Origin: Aquila chrysaetos chrysaetos
Taxonomy: Eukaryota; Chordata; Aves; Accipitriformes; Accipitridae
Direction: 5' to 3'
DNA length: 64,000 nucleotides
Assembly: GCF_900496995.4 (NCBI RefSeq)
Contig: NC_044018.1
Span: forward strand, 8,208,501 to 8,272,500
Each line of letters starts with the position of its first letter. Positions within the stretch are counted from its first letter, which is position 1. Positions 32,058 through 45,654 of the stretch are shown here, piece after piece. The notes under the pieces are model-generated. The model worked only from the letters and a program-made list of their open reading frames with translations. It did no database searches and was not told the DNA's origin. Both the position numbers and the translations under genes were made by a program.

Positions 32058-34906
32058 CTAAACCATGTCCATAAGCGCCACATCTACATGTCTTTTAAAC
32101 ACCTCCAGGGATGGTGACTCCACCACTTCCCTGGGCAGCCTCTTCCAATGCTTGACAACCCTTTCAGTGAAGAAAGGTTTCCTAATATCCAATCTAAACC
32201 TCCCCTGGTGCAACTTGAGGCCATTTCCTCTTGTCCTATTGCTTGTTACTTGGGAGAAGGGACCGACCCCCACCTGGCTACAACCTCCTTTCAGGTAGTT
32301 GTAGAGAGCGATCAGGTCTCCCCTCAGCCTCCTCTTCTCCAGGCTGAACATCCCCAGTTCCCCCAGCTGGTCCTCATAGACTTGTGCTCCAGGCCCCTCA
32401 CCAGCTTCGTTGCCCTTCTCTGGACACGCTCCAGCACCTCCATGTCTTTCCTGTGGTGAGGGGCCCAAAACTGAACACAGGACTCGAGGTGCGGCCTCAC
32501 CAGTGCCAAATACAGGGAGACGATTGCTTCCCTGCTCCTGCTGGCCACACTATTTCTGATACAGGCCAGGATGCTGTTGGCCTTCTTGGCCACATGAACA
32601 CACTGCTGTCTTATATTCAGCCGTCTGTCCACCAGCACCCCCAGGTCTTTCTCTGCCGGGCAGCTTTCCAGCCACTCTTCCCCAAGCCTGTGGCGTTACA
32701 TGGGGTTGTTGTGACCCAGGTGCAGGACCCAGCACTTGGCCTTGTTGAACCTCATACAATTGGCCTCAGCCCATCGATCCAGCCTGTCCAGATCCCTCTG
32801 CAGAACCTCCCTACCCTCCAGCAGATCAACACTCCCGCCCAACTTGGTGTCCGCTGTGAACTTACTGAGGGTGCACTCAGTCCCCTCATCCAGATCATCG
32901 ATAAAGATATTAAACAGAACTGGCCCCAATACCGCGCCCTGGGGAACACCACTTGTGACCAGCCGCCAACTGGATTTCACGCCATTCACCACAACTCTTT
33001 GGGCCCAGCCATCCCGCCAGTTTTTTCCCCAGTGAAGAGTACGCCCATCCAAGCCACAAGCAGCCAGTTTCTCCAGGAGAATGCTGTGGGAAATGGTGTC
33101 AAAGGCTTTACTAAGGTCTAGGTAGATGACATCCACAGCCTTTCCCTCATCCACTAAGCGGGTCACCTTGTCATAGAAGGAGATCAGGAGATAGAAGGAG
33201 ATCAGGTTAGTCAAGAGGACCTGCCTTTCATAAACCAATGCTGGCTGGGCCTGATCACCTGGTTGTCCTGTACGTGCCGTGTGATGGCACTCAAGGTGAC
33301 CTGCTCCATGACCTTCCCCAGCACCGAGGTCAGGGTGAGAGGCCTTTAGTTCCCTGAATCCTCCTCCCGGCCCTTCTTGTAGATGGGCATCACATTTGCT
33401 AACCTCCGGTCAAATGGGACCTCCCTGATTAGGGAGGACTGCTGATAAATGATGGAAAGTGGCTTGGTGAGCACTTCCACCAGCTCCCTCAGTACCCCTG
33501 GGTGGATCCCATCCGGCCCCATAGACCTGTGTGTATCTCAGTGGTGTAGCAGGTTGCTAACCATTTCCCCTCGGATTATGGGGGTTTCGGTCTGCTCCCC
33601 ATCCCTGTCTTCCCGCTCAGGGGCTGGGTACCCTGAGAACAACTGGTCTTACTATTAAAGACTGAGGCAAAGTAGCCAATAAGTACCTCAGCCTTTTCCT
33701 CATCCTTTGTCACCATATTTCCTCCCACCTGCAATGAAGGATGGCGATTGTCCTTAGTGCTCCTTTTGTTGCTTATGTATTTATAGAAACATTTTTTTTT
33801 TGTCTTTTACAGTAGTAGCCAGATTAAGTTCTTACTGGGCTTTGGCCTTTCTAATTGTCTCCCTGCATAACCTCACGACATCCTTGTAGTCCTCCTGAGC
33901 TGCTTGCCCCTTCTTCCTAAGGACATAAACTCTCCTTTTTTTCCTGACTTCCAGCCAAAGCTCTTTGTTCAGCCAGGCCAGTCTTCTTCCCTGCTGGCTT
34001 GTCTTTCGGCACATGGGGACGGCCTGCTCCTGCGCCTTTACGATTTCCTGCTTGAAGAATGTCCAGCCTTCCTGGACTCTTCTGCCCTTCAGGACTGCCT
34101 CCCAAGGGACTCTGTCAACCAGTGTCCTAAACCGGCCAAAGTCTGCCCTCCAGAAGTCCAAGGTGGCAGGTACTGACCCCCCTCCTTACTTCTCCAAGAA
34201 CTGAAAACTATCATTTTGTAATCGCTCTGCCCAAGACGGCCTCCAACCATCACATCACCCACAAGTCCTTCTCTGTTCGCAAACAACAGGTCCAGTGGGG
34301 CACCTCCCTTAGTTGGCTCCCTCACCAGCTGTGTCAGGATGTTCTCTCTTCCACACACTCCAGGAACCTCCTAGACTGTTTCCTCTCTGCTGTGTTGTAT
34401 TTCCAGCAGACATCCGGTAAGTTGAAGTCCTCCATGAGAACAAGGGCTAGTGATTGTGAGACTCCTCCCAGCTGCTTATAGAGTATTTTATGTGCCTCTT
34501 CATCCTGGTTGGGTGGTCTATAACAGACTCCCACCACGCTATCTGCCTTGTTGTCCTTCCCCCTGGTTCTTACCCATAAACACTCAACCCTATCATCACC
34601 ATCATTAAGCTCTAGACAATCAAAACTCTCCCTAACATTCAGGGCTACCCCACCGCCTCTCCTTCCTTGCCTATCCCTTCTGAAGAGTTTATAGCCGTCC
34701 ATTGCAGCACTCCAGTTGTGCAAGTCATCGCACCAGGTTTCCGTGATGGCAACTATATCATAGCTTTCCTGCTGCATAATGGCTTCCAGCTCCTCCTGTT
34801 TGTTGCCCATGCTGCATGCACTGGTGTAGATGCACTTTGTTTGGGCTATTGATGCTGCCACCTTTTTGGGGGGAGAAGCCCCAATTCCTACGTGACTATG
34901 ACTCAA
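32058..34906 (-). pseudogene. CR1 ORF2 (endonuclease-reverse transcriptase), broken
   Basis: This is the coding part of the CR1. The longest surviving blocks are 34906-34334 (endonuclease: Asn/Glu-containing ITETW strand, NWSAAMDGYKLF, RRDRQGRRGGG, DFNLPDVCW), 34161-33832 (interdomain region) and 33238-32696 (RT palm with [20 protein letters not shown] and FNIFIDDL). The last block is 32468-32058 (C-terminal domain). Frame changes separate them, and 33240-33830 has no long frame although its nucleotide text is clearly CR1. An 18-base in-frame duplication sits just before the palm motif. In family members this protein nicks target DNA and primes reverse transcription. This copy cannot. Confidence 0.9.
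33173..33205 (-). repeat. 18-base in-frame tandem duplication in CR1 RT
   Basis: The 15-base word ATAGAAGGAGATCAG occurs at 33173-33187 and again at 33191-33205, with GAG between. On the coding strand it repeats LISFY, giving six extra residues just ahead of DKVT. Typical CR1 text has this segment once. Confidence 0.9.
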
Positions 34907-37900
34907 TAAAACAATAGGTTTTGAAGCAGTTTCTAAAGCTTATAAAGCTTATTCTTTACACTGAATTTTTTAGACTGTCTGCCAAGTACACACTGCCAAC
35001 CAAAGTAATCTTCCAATTTTAGACAACCCTATTGTAAAAGTGCTGTCAGGTCAAGGGGATTCATCTTCTTCTGTCCTTCAAACAGATAATAACCACAAAG
35101 CACCCACATTTCCACACTTTTAGTCACATATATTGTCTTGTCAGCATACGCAGTCTTCTCAGCTCTCAAATTGCATATATTACAGGGCTCATCCATTATC
35201 TAAAAACCTAGTTTGCAAATGTACTTCATTTCGCCGCCTCCCAACTCAACTCATATCTCAGACGAAGACAGAAAGTGTAATACCCTCTCGCCTAACACCT
35301 AATGACTTGCTCCCTGTCACACAGAAACTTGCCAGTGGGGCTTGATGGAGAACTGCAGCCGCGCTGTTATTTCCCTAAACACTCATTCCAAAAACATAAC
35401 TCTCCATGAACATATACCCATGTACAGCCACAAAAATGGACTTATAACTCAACCCCTCTGGCACATGCATATTGTTTTAAGATGAGTAACGAATGACTCC
35501 TACTCGTCTGTTTGTGATAGTCCTGTAATATTATCCATTGAGCCGGAATTTTTACTGCCTCTTTACAGACAAATGGCAGATAAAGGGTAAAAAATCTCAT
35601 CTCTATTGAAGCTGATGGGAAAACACCCACTGATTTAAGTGGCACCAGAATTTCTGGTTGAGGCTGAACCCTTCAGCATCAATGACACAACTGAAAGCAC
35701 AGAGAGAGGAGCACGAGAGCTGATGCCATAAATCATTAGGAGTTCGGTGGTCCCTACTTGCCTTAATGCTTTCTAATGGTGCAGCAGATGAATTAGGTGC
35801 AGTCAGGCGGCAGCATGTATAGCTAAGATGGTCTGACATTTGTTTTTTTTTTTTAAAAATGCATTAAAAACATCTTGGTAAGATTTTAAGCAGTTAGGAT
35901 GAAATATTACAAGAATTCCAGGAAAAACAGGTGGAGAACAAGAAGGAAACCGGGAGAAAAAATGTTATTTTCTCCATCTTCAAAGACGTGCTGTGGTGAG
36001 ATGCCCTGTAGTTTCCATGCTCTGGGGCTGCTAACTGGTGAGGTCAGGGTAGGTCACTTTGGACTGGAGACACGCCCTCCACCACGCCACTGAATACACA
36101 TCAAAACCTGGCCAAAGCTGGGCATGGTCACGCTTGAGCTAGCTGAGCAAGCAGAAAGCAAAATGTGGTTGGGAAAGATAAGCTGCGTGTGCACGAGCAG
36201 AGGTAGTGCCTTTCACACTGGTGGCACAGCCCAGGATCACTTTGTGCATTAGGCCTGGATAAGCCCCCGTACCTCCATCTGGGGGAATAACAGGGCTATA
36301 ATCTCAGATGCCTCCTTGGAGGTGAAAAACTAACCAAAACCCAAGAGCGCATGACCCTGAAATTCAACACTGAGGGGAACAATGTTACCTCAGAGGTAAA
36401 AGTAATTTTTGGCATCACCTGACTTGGAGCATATGATCATGTCACCTTATTTTAATATAGTGCTTTTGTAAGACCTGCTGGAATGACAGAAAGGTTCCCC
36501 CCTCCTGAGACATGGTATTTCAGTGTCCCATCTAAAGCAACACAATATTTGAAGAGGAATGCACAGCCCACACAGAAATATAGTGGGAGAAGGTCGATCG
36601 CTTGTAGCTCTTGGGAGGGGGGGTGGGGAAAGAAAGAGAAGGCAGAGTCAAGAAGTGGGCATTAACTGCACATAAGACAGCAGACAATGGAGCACTTACT
36701 GACTTTACTTTGTATTTTAATTTTTTTTTTTAAAGTTGCAACTCAAATTCCGAAAGCCTCATTGCTTGCAAAAGGGGGTACAGTGATTTAAATTCCTGAA
36801 CACTCGCACAAATTAGCTACCTCGTCCAAATGGGAAATGATTTTGTCTGAAAAGGCCCGACTTTGTTCAGCACAGCTACAAGGGTCAGCTTTTTCTCACC
36901 TGCATTTCTAACAGCAGACCCTGAAACATCCTTTCCAAAACACACAGCTTCAGCCAGGCGATGCTTTGCTTCTGTCATTTCCCACTGTCATTTTAATACA
37001 AAGAATAAAAAAGGAAACATCCCAAACCCTCTCTCATTTCTTGGCATAACCCAAAGGAGGCCATGTTGCACTTTTTCCATGGCTTTGTCTCACAAGTCAC
37101 TTTATAGACAATAGCAGATTAATTATAACCACGGGTTTAGCAAATCCCCATGACAAGACATTCTTATTGTGGTTGAGACAGTGTGTGCTGAAATGATAGG
37201 GAGGAAGTCTGCTCCTTTCCCACATGCAAGTCTCTTGGTGGGCTTGTTACAACTGCAAACCAGCACGGCTGCTCTCACTGAGCCGTGCAGGGTACACCGA
37301 GGGCCCGCGCGTGACCTTGCAGGCTGCAATGTCATTTGTGGCAAGGGCTTGGGTGACTGAGATGAGAAGAAAGGAGAGGGAGTGACTTTGCTTGAATTGG
37401 GGTTCATTCAACCGACCAACATTTTGGATGCTTTGTTAAAGAGAGAACATGAGAATGAGAGCAGAGACAGAAACGAGACCCTGAGAAAAATAAAAACAGA
37501 TCATTAATCAATGACATTTATCAAGACACCTATCTGCAATAGCAGTATTTCGATGTTCATCTTTATTGACAGATGGAATGAAACACTGCATCTCTTTCCT
37601 GGGCTCTCTCCTTCCCATGTTCACAAAACCACTTCTCCTAGTTAAAAATTTACTGACTCAAATTCCAGGACAAATACCTTCAGAAATCAGAAATAAATCT
37701 GCATAGAACAGTGAGATTTCCTTCAAAGCAAGTCCTGAGGGCAGGGCCCACCTTAAGCTCAGGGGTAAGGAGGGAAGCAATGTTCACGTTGCACTCACTG
37801 CTATGATTTATCATTCATTCTTCACTGTCTGCATTTCCCTGACTTGCTGAGAACATCATCACCAACATCAGTTCTTCAGCCCATGCCTGGGCTGGGAGGG

Positions 37901-39469
37901 AAGGCTACCTGCAGACCTTGTCCCACAGCACATGTGCTTTCCAGGGCCTATTTTGTCACATCCTTGTCTCCTAGGCAAAATAGTGCCAAATTTGTGAAGA
38001 CAGAGGAACACAAAACTAGGGCCATATGTCAATGGTGATCACTCAGCACCAGACAGGATCTCCCTGGCCATGCATACAGACAACTGATCTGTCCCATGCA
38101 CTGAACTAGGCAGAAGTCCTTTGGGAAAAAAAAAAGCCATCACACAATTAAAGGTTGTACCAAAAAGTAGATCTGCAGAAGGAAACTTATATTTTTGGCA
38201 TTTCCTAATTTCCTGTGTGTTTGTCTTTGAAACTTTAGTAAACTTTTAATACAGGTTTGGTATTCAGTATTTATGGTATCTACTTAAATGAAAAGATAAA
38301 CACTCCCTGCATAAATGGAATAGAAATGTTGCAGCACCAAAATCAAGAAATAATAGATTGAAAGCATCTTTAATCCTAACCTTTTGAAAAATGTTCAGGG
38401 TTTTTTTTGTAAATCTTTCTTAATGACCTATCCCTTTTTGGCTTGCCTGTTAAGGCAACTTTTACTGGGAAATGTGTGCTTCAAAATGTTGCTGAAGTAT
38501 TCAAATTCAGCACTTAAAACTGACTAAAAGAAAAAAGCCTCATATTTTTGGTTGCCAGATTCACTAAGGTAAAACATTTCACAAAAATGTACTATTAATC
38601 TATTGTCACAATGCATTTTTAAGTGTTTGGGTAAGGCTAGGGCTGTATTGATTTTTTTGGAATGGAATATTCTTATATACTGCATTTCAAAGCAGCTTCT
38701 ATTTTTTAATGAAAACATTGATGTGCATATAAAATTTATGGTTTTACTGAATGGTATGGTTGACATTAAATTAGTTGGTTTTGGAATTCTACTTTGTGAA
38801 ATGTTTATTTTTCGCTTTTGTTCCTGCCTTCCTTCCTTTTTTTTAAGTTCCATGTGAGAAAAGGAAAACTTCTATATGTGGAATCTTCTTGAAAAGAGAA
38901 ATTTCCATCCTCTCCCATCTCTATTCAGCCCCTCTCAGCCAGGAATTCAAAACTGTTTCCATTTATCGGCTCTTTTACTTGGAGCTTGGCAGGTCCCAGC
39001 CCCAGGCCAAGACCACCATTCCTTCCAGCCAGGTCAAGGCTGAGGTGCTTTACTAGGAGACCACATGTGAGAAACTTACTTTACTGTTGCTTTTTTTGGG
39101 CTTTAAGAAAAAAAAATAAATATTGTGGTCTGTAAAGACTTTCATCAGTACTAAATTCAAAGGAACTTTATTAGTTCACTGTATAATCTGTGTAAAGTGT
39201 CCAAAGAAGCTTAATTCCTCTCTTCTCTCCCTTGAGCAAACCGACAAACAAACTGGCAGCTTTCATCTTTGGTTTTGAAACAATGCTTTCCACTGAAGCT
39301 TTAAAAAGAAATCTAATCCTACATAGTTTCCTCCTTTCTTAGCTGTTATAAAAGCTTATTTTAACACATACAGCCCATTTGATGTGTCCTTTGAAAGGGA
39401 AATGGTCCTTTAGCATAGCATGAAGAAAAAGCTCCAGCAAACAGCATGGGTTTGGGTGGTTTTTTTTTA

Positions 39470-39691
<222 letters not shown>

Positions 39692-40269
39692 TTACGTGAG
39701 ATCCTGGAATGGCAGCAGCTTTGCATACAGCAATCAAAGCCAGTTACAAAGTAAAAACTCTTCAAATGACATTTGACTAATTAAAATAAATCACCCTCAA
39801 TACTGAGCATCTGTTCAGATGATGCATATCTGTGTCATTTATTCATGTGCCCCAAAGGCTGGTTTTTTTCAATAAGATGACATGAAAAAATCAAGATGTC
39901 AGACTACGAGGGACATGTACATAAGGGGATAGACCCTTTTCAGTGTTCATAAATAACTTCCAGTCTATTAAATTACTGCAATACTTTCAAGAAGGTGTCA
40001 GGAGGCAGAGCCTATCTTGGCTTGCGAGACACAGGCCAGTCTGAAATCTAAAATGCTTAATACAGTGATGGATTGAAGCAACACATACATGGGCAGAAAG
40101 AAGTCAGTGCTTGCACTGTAGGCTTAATGTCTAATTTTCAGGATAAATTTCTTATTTATTTTCATTTGCTGACAAAGGAAAGAACCAGCTGTACCACTCC
40201 TGTCAAACAGTTCAATATGCTCCAGTGAAATACTTATATTGGTCATTTTTTAACTTCTGACTGAAGCTT

Positions 40270-40400
40270 CCAAGGTAAGCCACTTAGTAGGTATCTTACT
40301 ATCCCCATTTTGAAGCACAAAGAGGTGAAAGCATTTATTTGAGACCACACTAGGAGTCAGTGGTCCAGCCAGGAAAAGAAACTAGACTCAGTTCTGTGGT
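40270..40400 (+). mobile_element. MIR-like ancient SINE scrap
   Basis: TATCCCCATTTTGAAGCACA, then AAGAGGTGAAAG, followed by GAGACCACACTAGGAGTCAG and TGGTCCAGCCAGGAA follows the conserved tail of MIR-type SINEs (CCCCATTTTACAGATG...AGAGAGGT...AAGGTCACAC...GGCAGAGCCAGGA). It is very diverged. Assignment is from memory. Confidence 0.5.
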
Positions 40401-41708
40401 TTGATGAGAAAACCAGGCTTCCTCCTTAGTATTTTGCTCTCCAAACCTATGCTATGCAGTGTGGGGTCCAGTACGTGGAGCTTGCAGGGGTTCATTCCCA
40501 CTTCTGTTGGTTCCCTTCCCTTTTTCCTGTGTCTTGTAAGTTTGAGCAAAGCAAAATATCAGCTGACACTCAGCTAGGTTTCCAGCCATGCGGGACTTTC
40601 AGCTCTCCTATTGTAGCCACCGAATACCATTAAGTCACTGATCCAGATTCAAGGGAAAGAGCTGAAATAAGCTTTGAATTTAGGATCCAACAGCTTTTCT
40701 TAGCAGGTGTGGCACAGCCTAAAATGGCTCTACATATTGGAAAGTACCTCAGCTAAGAATAACTAAAAGTCAACATCTCACAAAAGCCTCCATAGAAGGC
40801 TTTTGCTCCAGCGGCAAAATGAGCATGGGCAAAAAACCGTCAAGAGATAATTTCCAATCAATCCTTAGGGCCTCTATGCACTATTAATGGAATTGAACAC
40901 CACAGGCAGCAATTTACTGCGGAAAATGCAGTGAGGGAACTCGGCAAGGGAAAGCCAACAGCTGTAACCCCTTACTGGTACTGCCTGGTGCATCTGCGCT
41001 CCCAACCACATCCTCGGGTCGCACACATCTGCACCTCCCTGCCCAGGCTCCTCTTTTATCATCAAACCTCCACTCAGCTGCCATCAGAGCATCCTTGCAT
41101 CGGCTGGTGGGAATTGCTTTTCCCCCTCCAGCCAAGCAGAGGTACCACCAGACTGCAAAAAACCAGACACCGTGATGCTACGGGTGCAGTGTAGACAGCT
41201 ACTTTGGGAGTTAAAGCCTTTTTAGGAGCGTGGTCTCAGTTTCATTGAAACGAAGAAGATTATAGGGCTAGTGACTATTGTCAAAAGAGAGGTATCAACA
41301 ACAAGTACAAAACGTGAATGCTCCTGTAAGCAAATACTGTAAGTGTAGGTCACATATTCAGTAGTTCAGCCTGTCTGTCTCAAATTCCATAACCCACCAT
41401 TTAGATTCAACTACAGCCAGTATTTTAAATTGCTTTTCTATGGCAGTGAAACCTCTTTGCATTCTTGATGGTTGTCAGACTTATTTTCTTCACATTGCAA
41501 CTGCAAAATATTGCTGTTGACTGCTTTGAGAGAACATTAACGCCACAGAGAAATGGAGAATGATAAAAGCAGGGAAATCCTTCTCTCCTAACCTCCCTCC
41601 CACTTGTCTTTTTTTTTTCCCCAGGAGCAGCTGGGTAAAACTCCGGCATGTCCTTCTTTGTCTGTGCTGCCTGTGTTGTAAGGAGGAAACTTTTCTCTCA
41701 GCCCAGTA

Positions 41709-42639
<931 letters not shown>

Positions 42640-42795
42640 TCAAGTAAGAAAAATAATATTATAAACAAGTGTCATCCTTCAACCAGGCAGGAGCCTATCA
42701 AAAAATGCTCGGCAGTCAGAGTGATTTTAATGTACCGTATATAAATCTGTTTTAGACTGTGCAATCAAACCAAGAAGGGTGAGAAAAAAGGGAGT

Positions 42796-42808
42796 TTGTG
42801 TGTGTGTG
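42796..42808 (+). repeat. Short (GT)n run
   Basis: A short GTGTGTGTGTGTG stretch lies in the intron. It is brief and of no visible function. Confidence 0.7.
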
Positions 42809-43188
42809 GGAGCGGTGGGTGAGGAACGACACTATGAACATGCTTGGGAGAACTTGGGAGGGCGCATGCCATCTGGGCAAAACTTGAAGGGGAAAGAAAT
42901 AAAAAGGCAGTTCCATGTAAAGATGTCTGTTGACTTCAACAGTCTTTCAGTGAGACCTGCATGTACCAAATTCCTGTTTCACTGAAGAAAATGGGAATTT
43001 TGTCAAGGATCGTGATAGCTTTGGAGCTTGGTCATTATCCAGGGAAAGTATGTTTGGACTTTAACCTGAAGAAGGTGTTCTCACACTAAAAGCTAATGTC
43101 TGGAGAAGATTTAAGCTATGGTTATGGTTCTTCATCCTCATCTTCTCTCTGCATATGCTCTGTTAATATATCATTTTCTGGGGTTTGG

Positions 43189-43206
43189 TTTTTTTTTTTT
43201 TTTTTT
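43189..43206 (+). repeat. T18 homopolymer
   Basis: This is an uninterrupted run of 18 T, or A on the gene strand. It lies shortly before a MIR-like scrap but is not obviously its tail. Confidence 0.9.
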
Positions 43207-43249
43207 GTGTTTCCCCCAGAGGAAGCAGGTTTTCCAGACATATATAACA

Positions 43250-43340
43250 TGTGCTGAAGCCACGGATCAGGGTCTTGGTGTACTAGGTGCTAAGAAACAT
43301 GACAGAGATAGCCCCTGCCCTAATATAGTTCTTAACTGAG
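43250..43340 (+). mobile_element. MIR-like ancient SINE scrap (central part)
   Basis: GGTGTACTAGGTGCTAAGAA followed by ACATGACAGAGATAGCCCCT and GCCCTAATATAGTTCTTAA resembles the amniote MIR body (GTGCTAGGCGCTGTACAAACA...AAGACAGTCCCTGCCCCAAAGAGCTTACAA). It is diverged. The edges are approximate. Confidence 0.5.
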
Positions 43341-45004
43341 ATCTACCTGTGCTCGAGCAGCTTCCCCAAGCCCGTAACACGCAGGGTGTACAGCAAGCCA
43401 AATTCTCTATTCAAGCAAATGGACAAAACTTTTGCAATCAACATCTCAGAGTTTTTACTCACACTTCACAGCCAGAGCTAAATCAAATCTGATCTGAGTG
43501 TTACTCCAGACTCATCCCCACAGTGATGGGTCACAGTTTAACTCTGGGATGTTTTCTGGCTCTAACCCCAAGAGTCAAGTGCTGGGGATAGTTTGGATTT
43601 AGCATTTAGCAGAAGTGTTAAAAATCCTTCTGCGGCAATTGTAAGCTCCAGTGCAATTTGTTGCCATGAGAGGTAGGCTCAGAAGCAGGACTACCAGGCC
43701 ATGAGCTGGAAGAAATCGCCATTTCAGGAGCTGTGTTTGCAGCTGGACCCGTTGCTGGGACGTGTTATGGTGCCCAGCCTAGAAACAAGTGTGCACAAGA
43801 CGGGGGGCCAGAGGTGCAGAAGTGAGATTGCTAGCAAGAGAGATTAGGAACTGCAGTGGAGAGAAATGTGTCTTCAGAGTAATGGATTATCGTCATTCTT
43901 CATTAGCGTTTTCAAAAAATATATTTGTGTCATTAAAGCAAGGTTACTCTCCTAAAAGTTATTATGTTAAAGTGCCGTACAGTTTTAAATAAATATTTCT
44001 CAGTTACAAGAGATCATTATTTTTGTGCCATACCAGAAAATCTAATCACCTGTGAAAGACATAACTTGATTATAATCAATGACCTCAAGAGGGCATGTGA
44101 CATGCTGCAGCAAGTCCACAAAGGGTGTTTAGAGATCCTTTGTGCCTACGTGAATGCCGTTGATATGCAAAATAACATGATTCTATATAATTAGACTCTG
44201 ACCTAAAAAACTATAATCACCCTCTCTTACCCTTAGAGAATCACTTTTCCCTCATCAACAAGCTTCTGGAAATGGATCATATTACACCTACAATTTTATA
44301 TACATAAAATAAGCACTTTTCAAAAATCCCTTCAAACATCACACCATTAGTCGTCTTCAGTGAAAGACTTTTTAGGGTAGATTGTTATTGAAAGTCCTCT
44401 ACACTTCATCCTTCTGAAAGGTGCCTTGATGAGGCAGGCTCTAGAAGCTGCAAATGCCGTGGTTTGATATGCCATCTCCGTGCCGCATTAGCATTAGTGG
44501 CAGTGACAGAAAGTTTTGCCTGGCTTTGTGACTGTACTTACGGGAGGCAGAAGTACAGGCAGCATGTTAAAACAATTCACCTGCTTCAACTGACTCCTTC
44601 TTGGATGCAGTTTTCCTACACAGTATTTCCACCACTGTCTGCTATTTAGGATATTACGATTTAGAAATATTTAGGATATTGCTCACATTACCATGATATT
44701 GGCTCTGCTGGCAAGTTGGGCACTTGGGGTTCTTTTCATGTATTTTTCCAAAAAGGAAAATGCATGCGTTCCTCAGGTGAGAAACTTCTTGAAGAGATAC
44801 AGTTCTCCACAGCTGCTGGGTTTTTGAAAGGGAATATATCATGTGTGATCCATTTGTTTTGGAGGCAGCAAACAGCCTGAACTTGTACTGTAAGACTCAC
44901 CATATGAAAAGAATATATTTACATAGGGCTGTGAAAGTGAAGCTGTTTTATGAATATTAGTCACATCCTCCCCACAAGAGGCTGAATGGCAAAAAGAAGC
45001 AAAT

Positions 45005-45075
45005 TTTTCATCTATTTTTGCAGCTAGAGAAACTGAGGCGTGGAGGGCAAGGGGCTCACTTTCAGGACAACGGGG
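45005..45075 (+). mobile_element. Possible MIR-like scrap
   Basis: The words ATTTTTGCAGCTAGAGAAAC and TGAGGCGTGGAG match the MIR tail pattern ATTTTACAGATGGGGAAACTGAGGCACAGAG. It is too short for firm assignment. Confidence 0.35.
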
Positions 45076-45324
45076 GAATGTCATGGTCTCTGCCAAAGAT
45101 AATAATTCCTAAAAATTAGGCTCCTTTTAAATCCTGTTTCAGGACCGTACATCTAAACACCCACGTGTGACCATTGCGAGAGGCTCCTAAATGCTCGAGC
45201 AAAGTAGAAATGGAAAATTGAGCTCGAAATATCACCAGACTCTGAGAAGGAGCCAAGGGAAGCAGCTGAGGTCTGTGCCCCATCCCAGGGCATGTCCTGG
45301 CCATGCCTGGGAACCGCCGGATCA

Positions 45325-45654
<330 letters not shown>

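Larger units (their letters stand above)
31973..34910 (-). mobile_element. CR1 LINE, near-complete ORF2, inactivated
   Basis: This 2.9-kb CR1 lies in the minus orientation. Its tail is at 31973 (CATAGAATCATAGAATCG on the plus strand). Reading upstream it shows the ORF2 C-terminus ([18 protein letters not shown]), the carboxyl part of reverse transcriptase, and the catalytic RT core with [13 protein letters not shown] and the metal-binding FIDD near 32900. Near 34.3-34.9 kb is an apurinic-type endonuclease with ITETWCDD and RRGGGVAL. The frame is broken by several frameshifts and stops, so it is inactive. ORF1 and the 5' UTR are missing. It is the youngest-looking CR1 here. The 5' edge near 34910 is estimated from where ORF2 begins. 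Confidence 0.95.

Noticed and set aside
32384..33121. Plus-strand open frame of 245 codons
   Set aside because: It is the antisense shadow of the CR1 reverse transcriptase, which is clearly readable on the minus strand.
35265..35345. Possible further MIR-like tail (TGACTTGCTCCCTGTCACACAG-type wording)
   Set aside because: The match is limited to one short phrase and the flanks do not follow MIR, so it was left out of the feature list.
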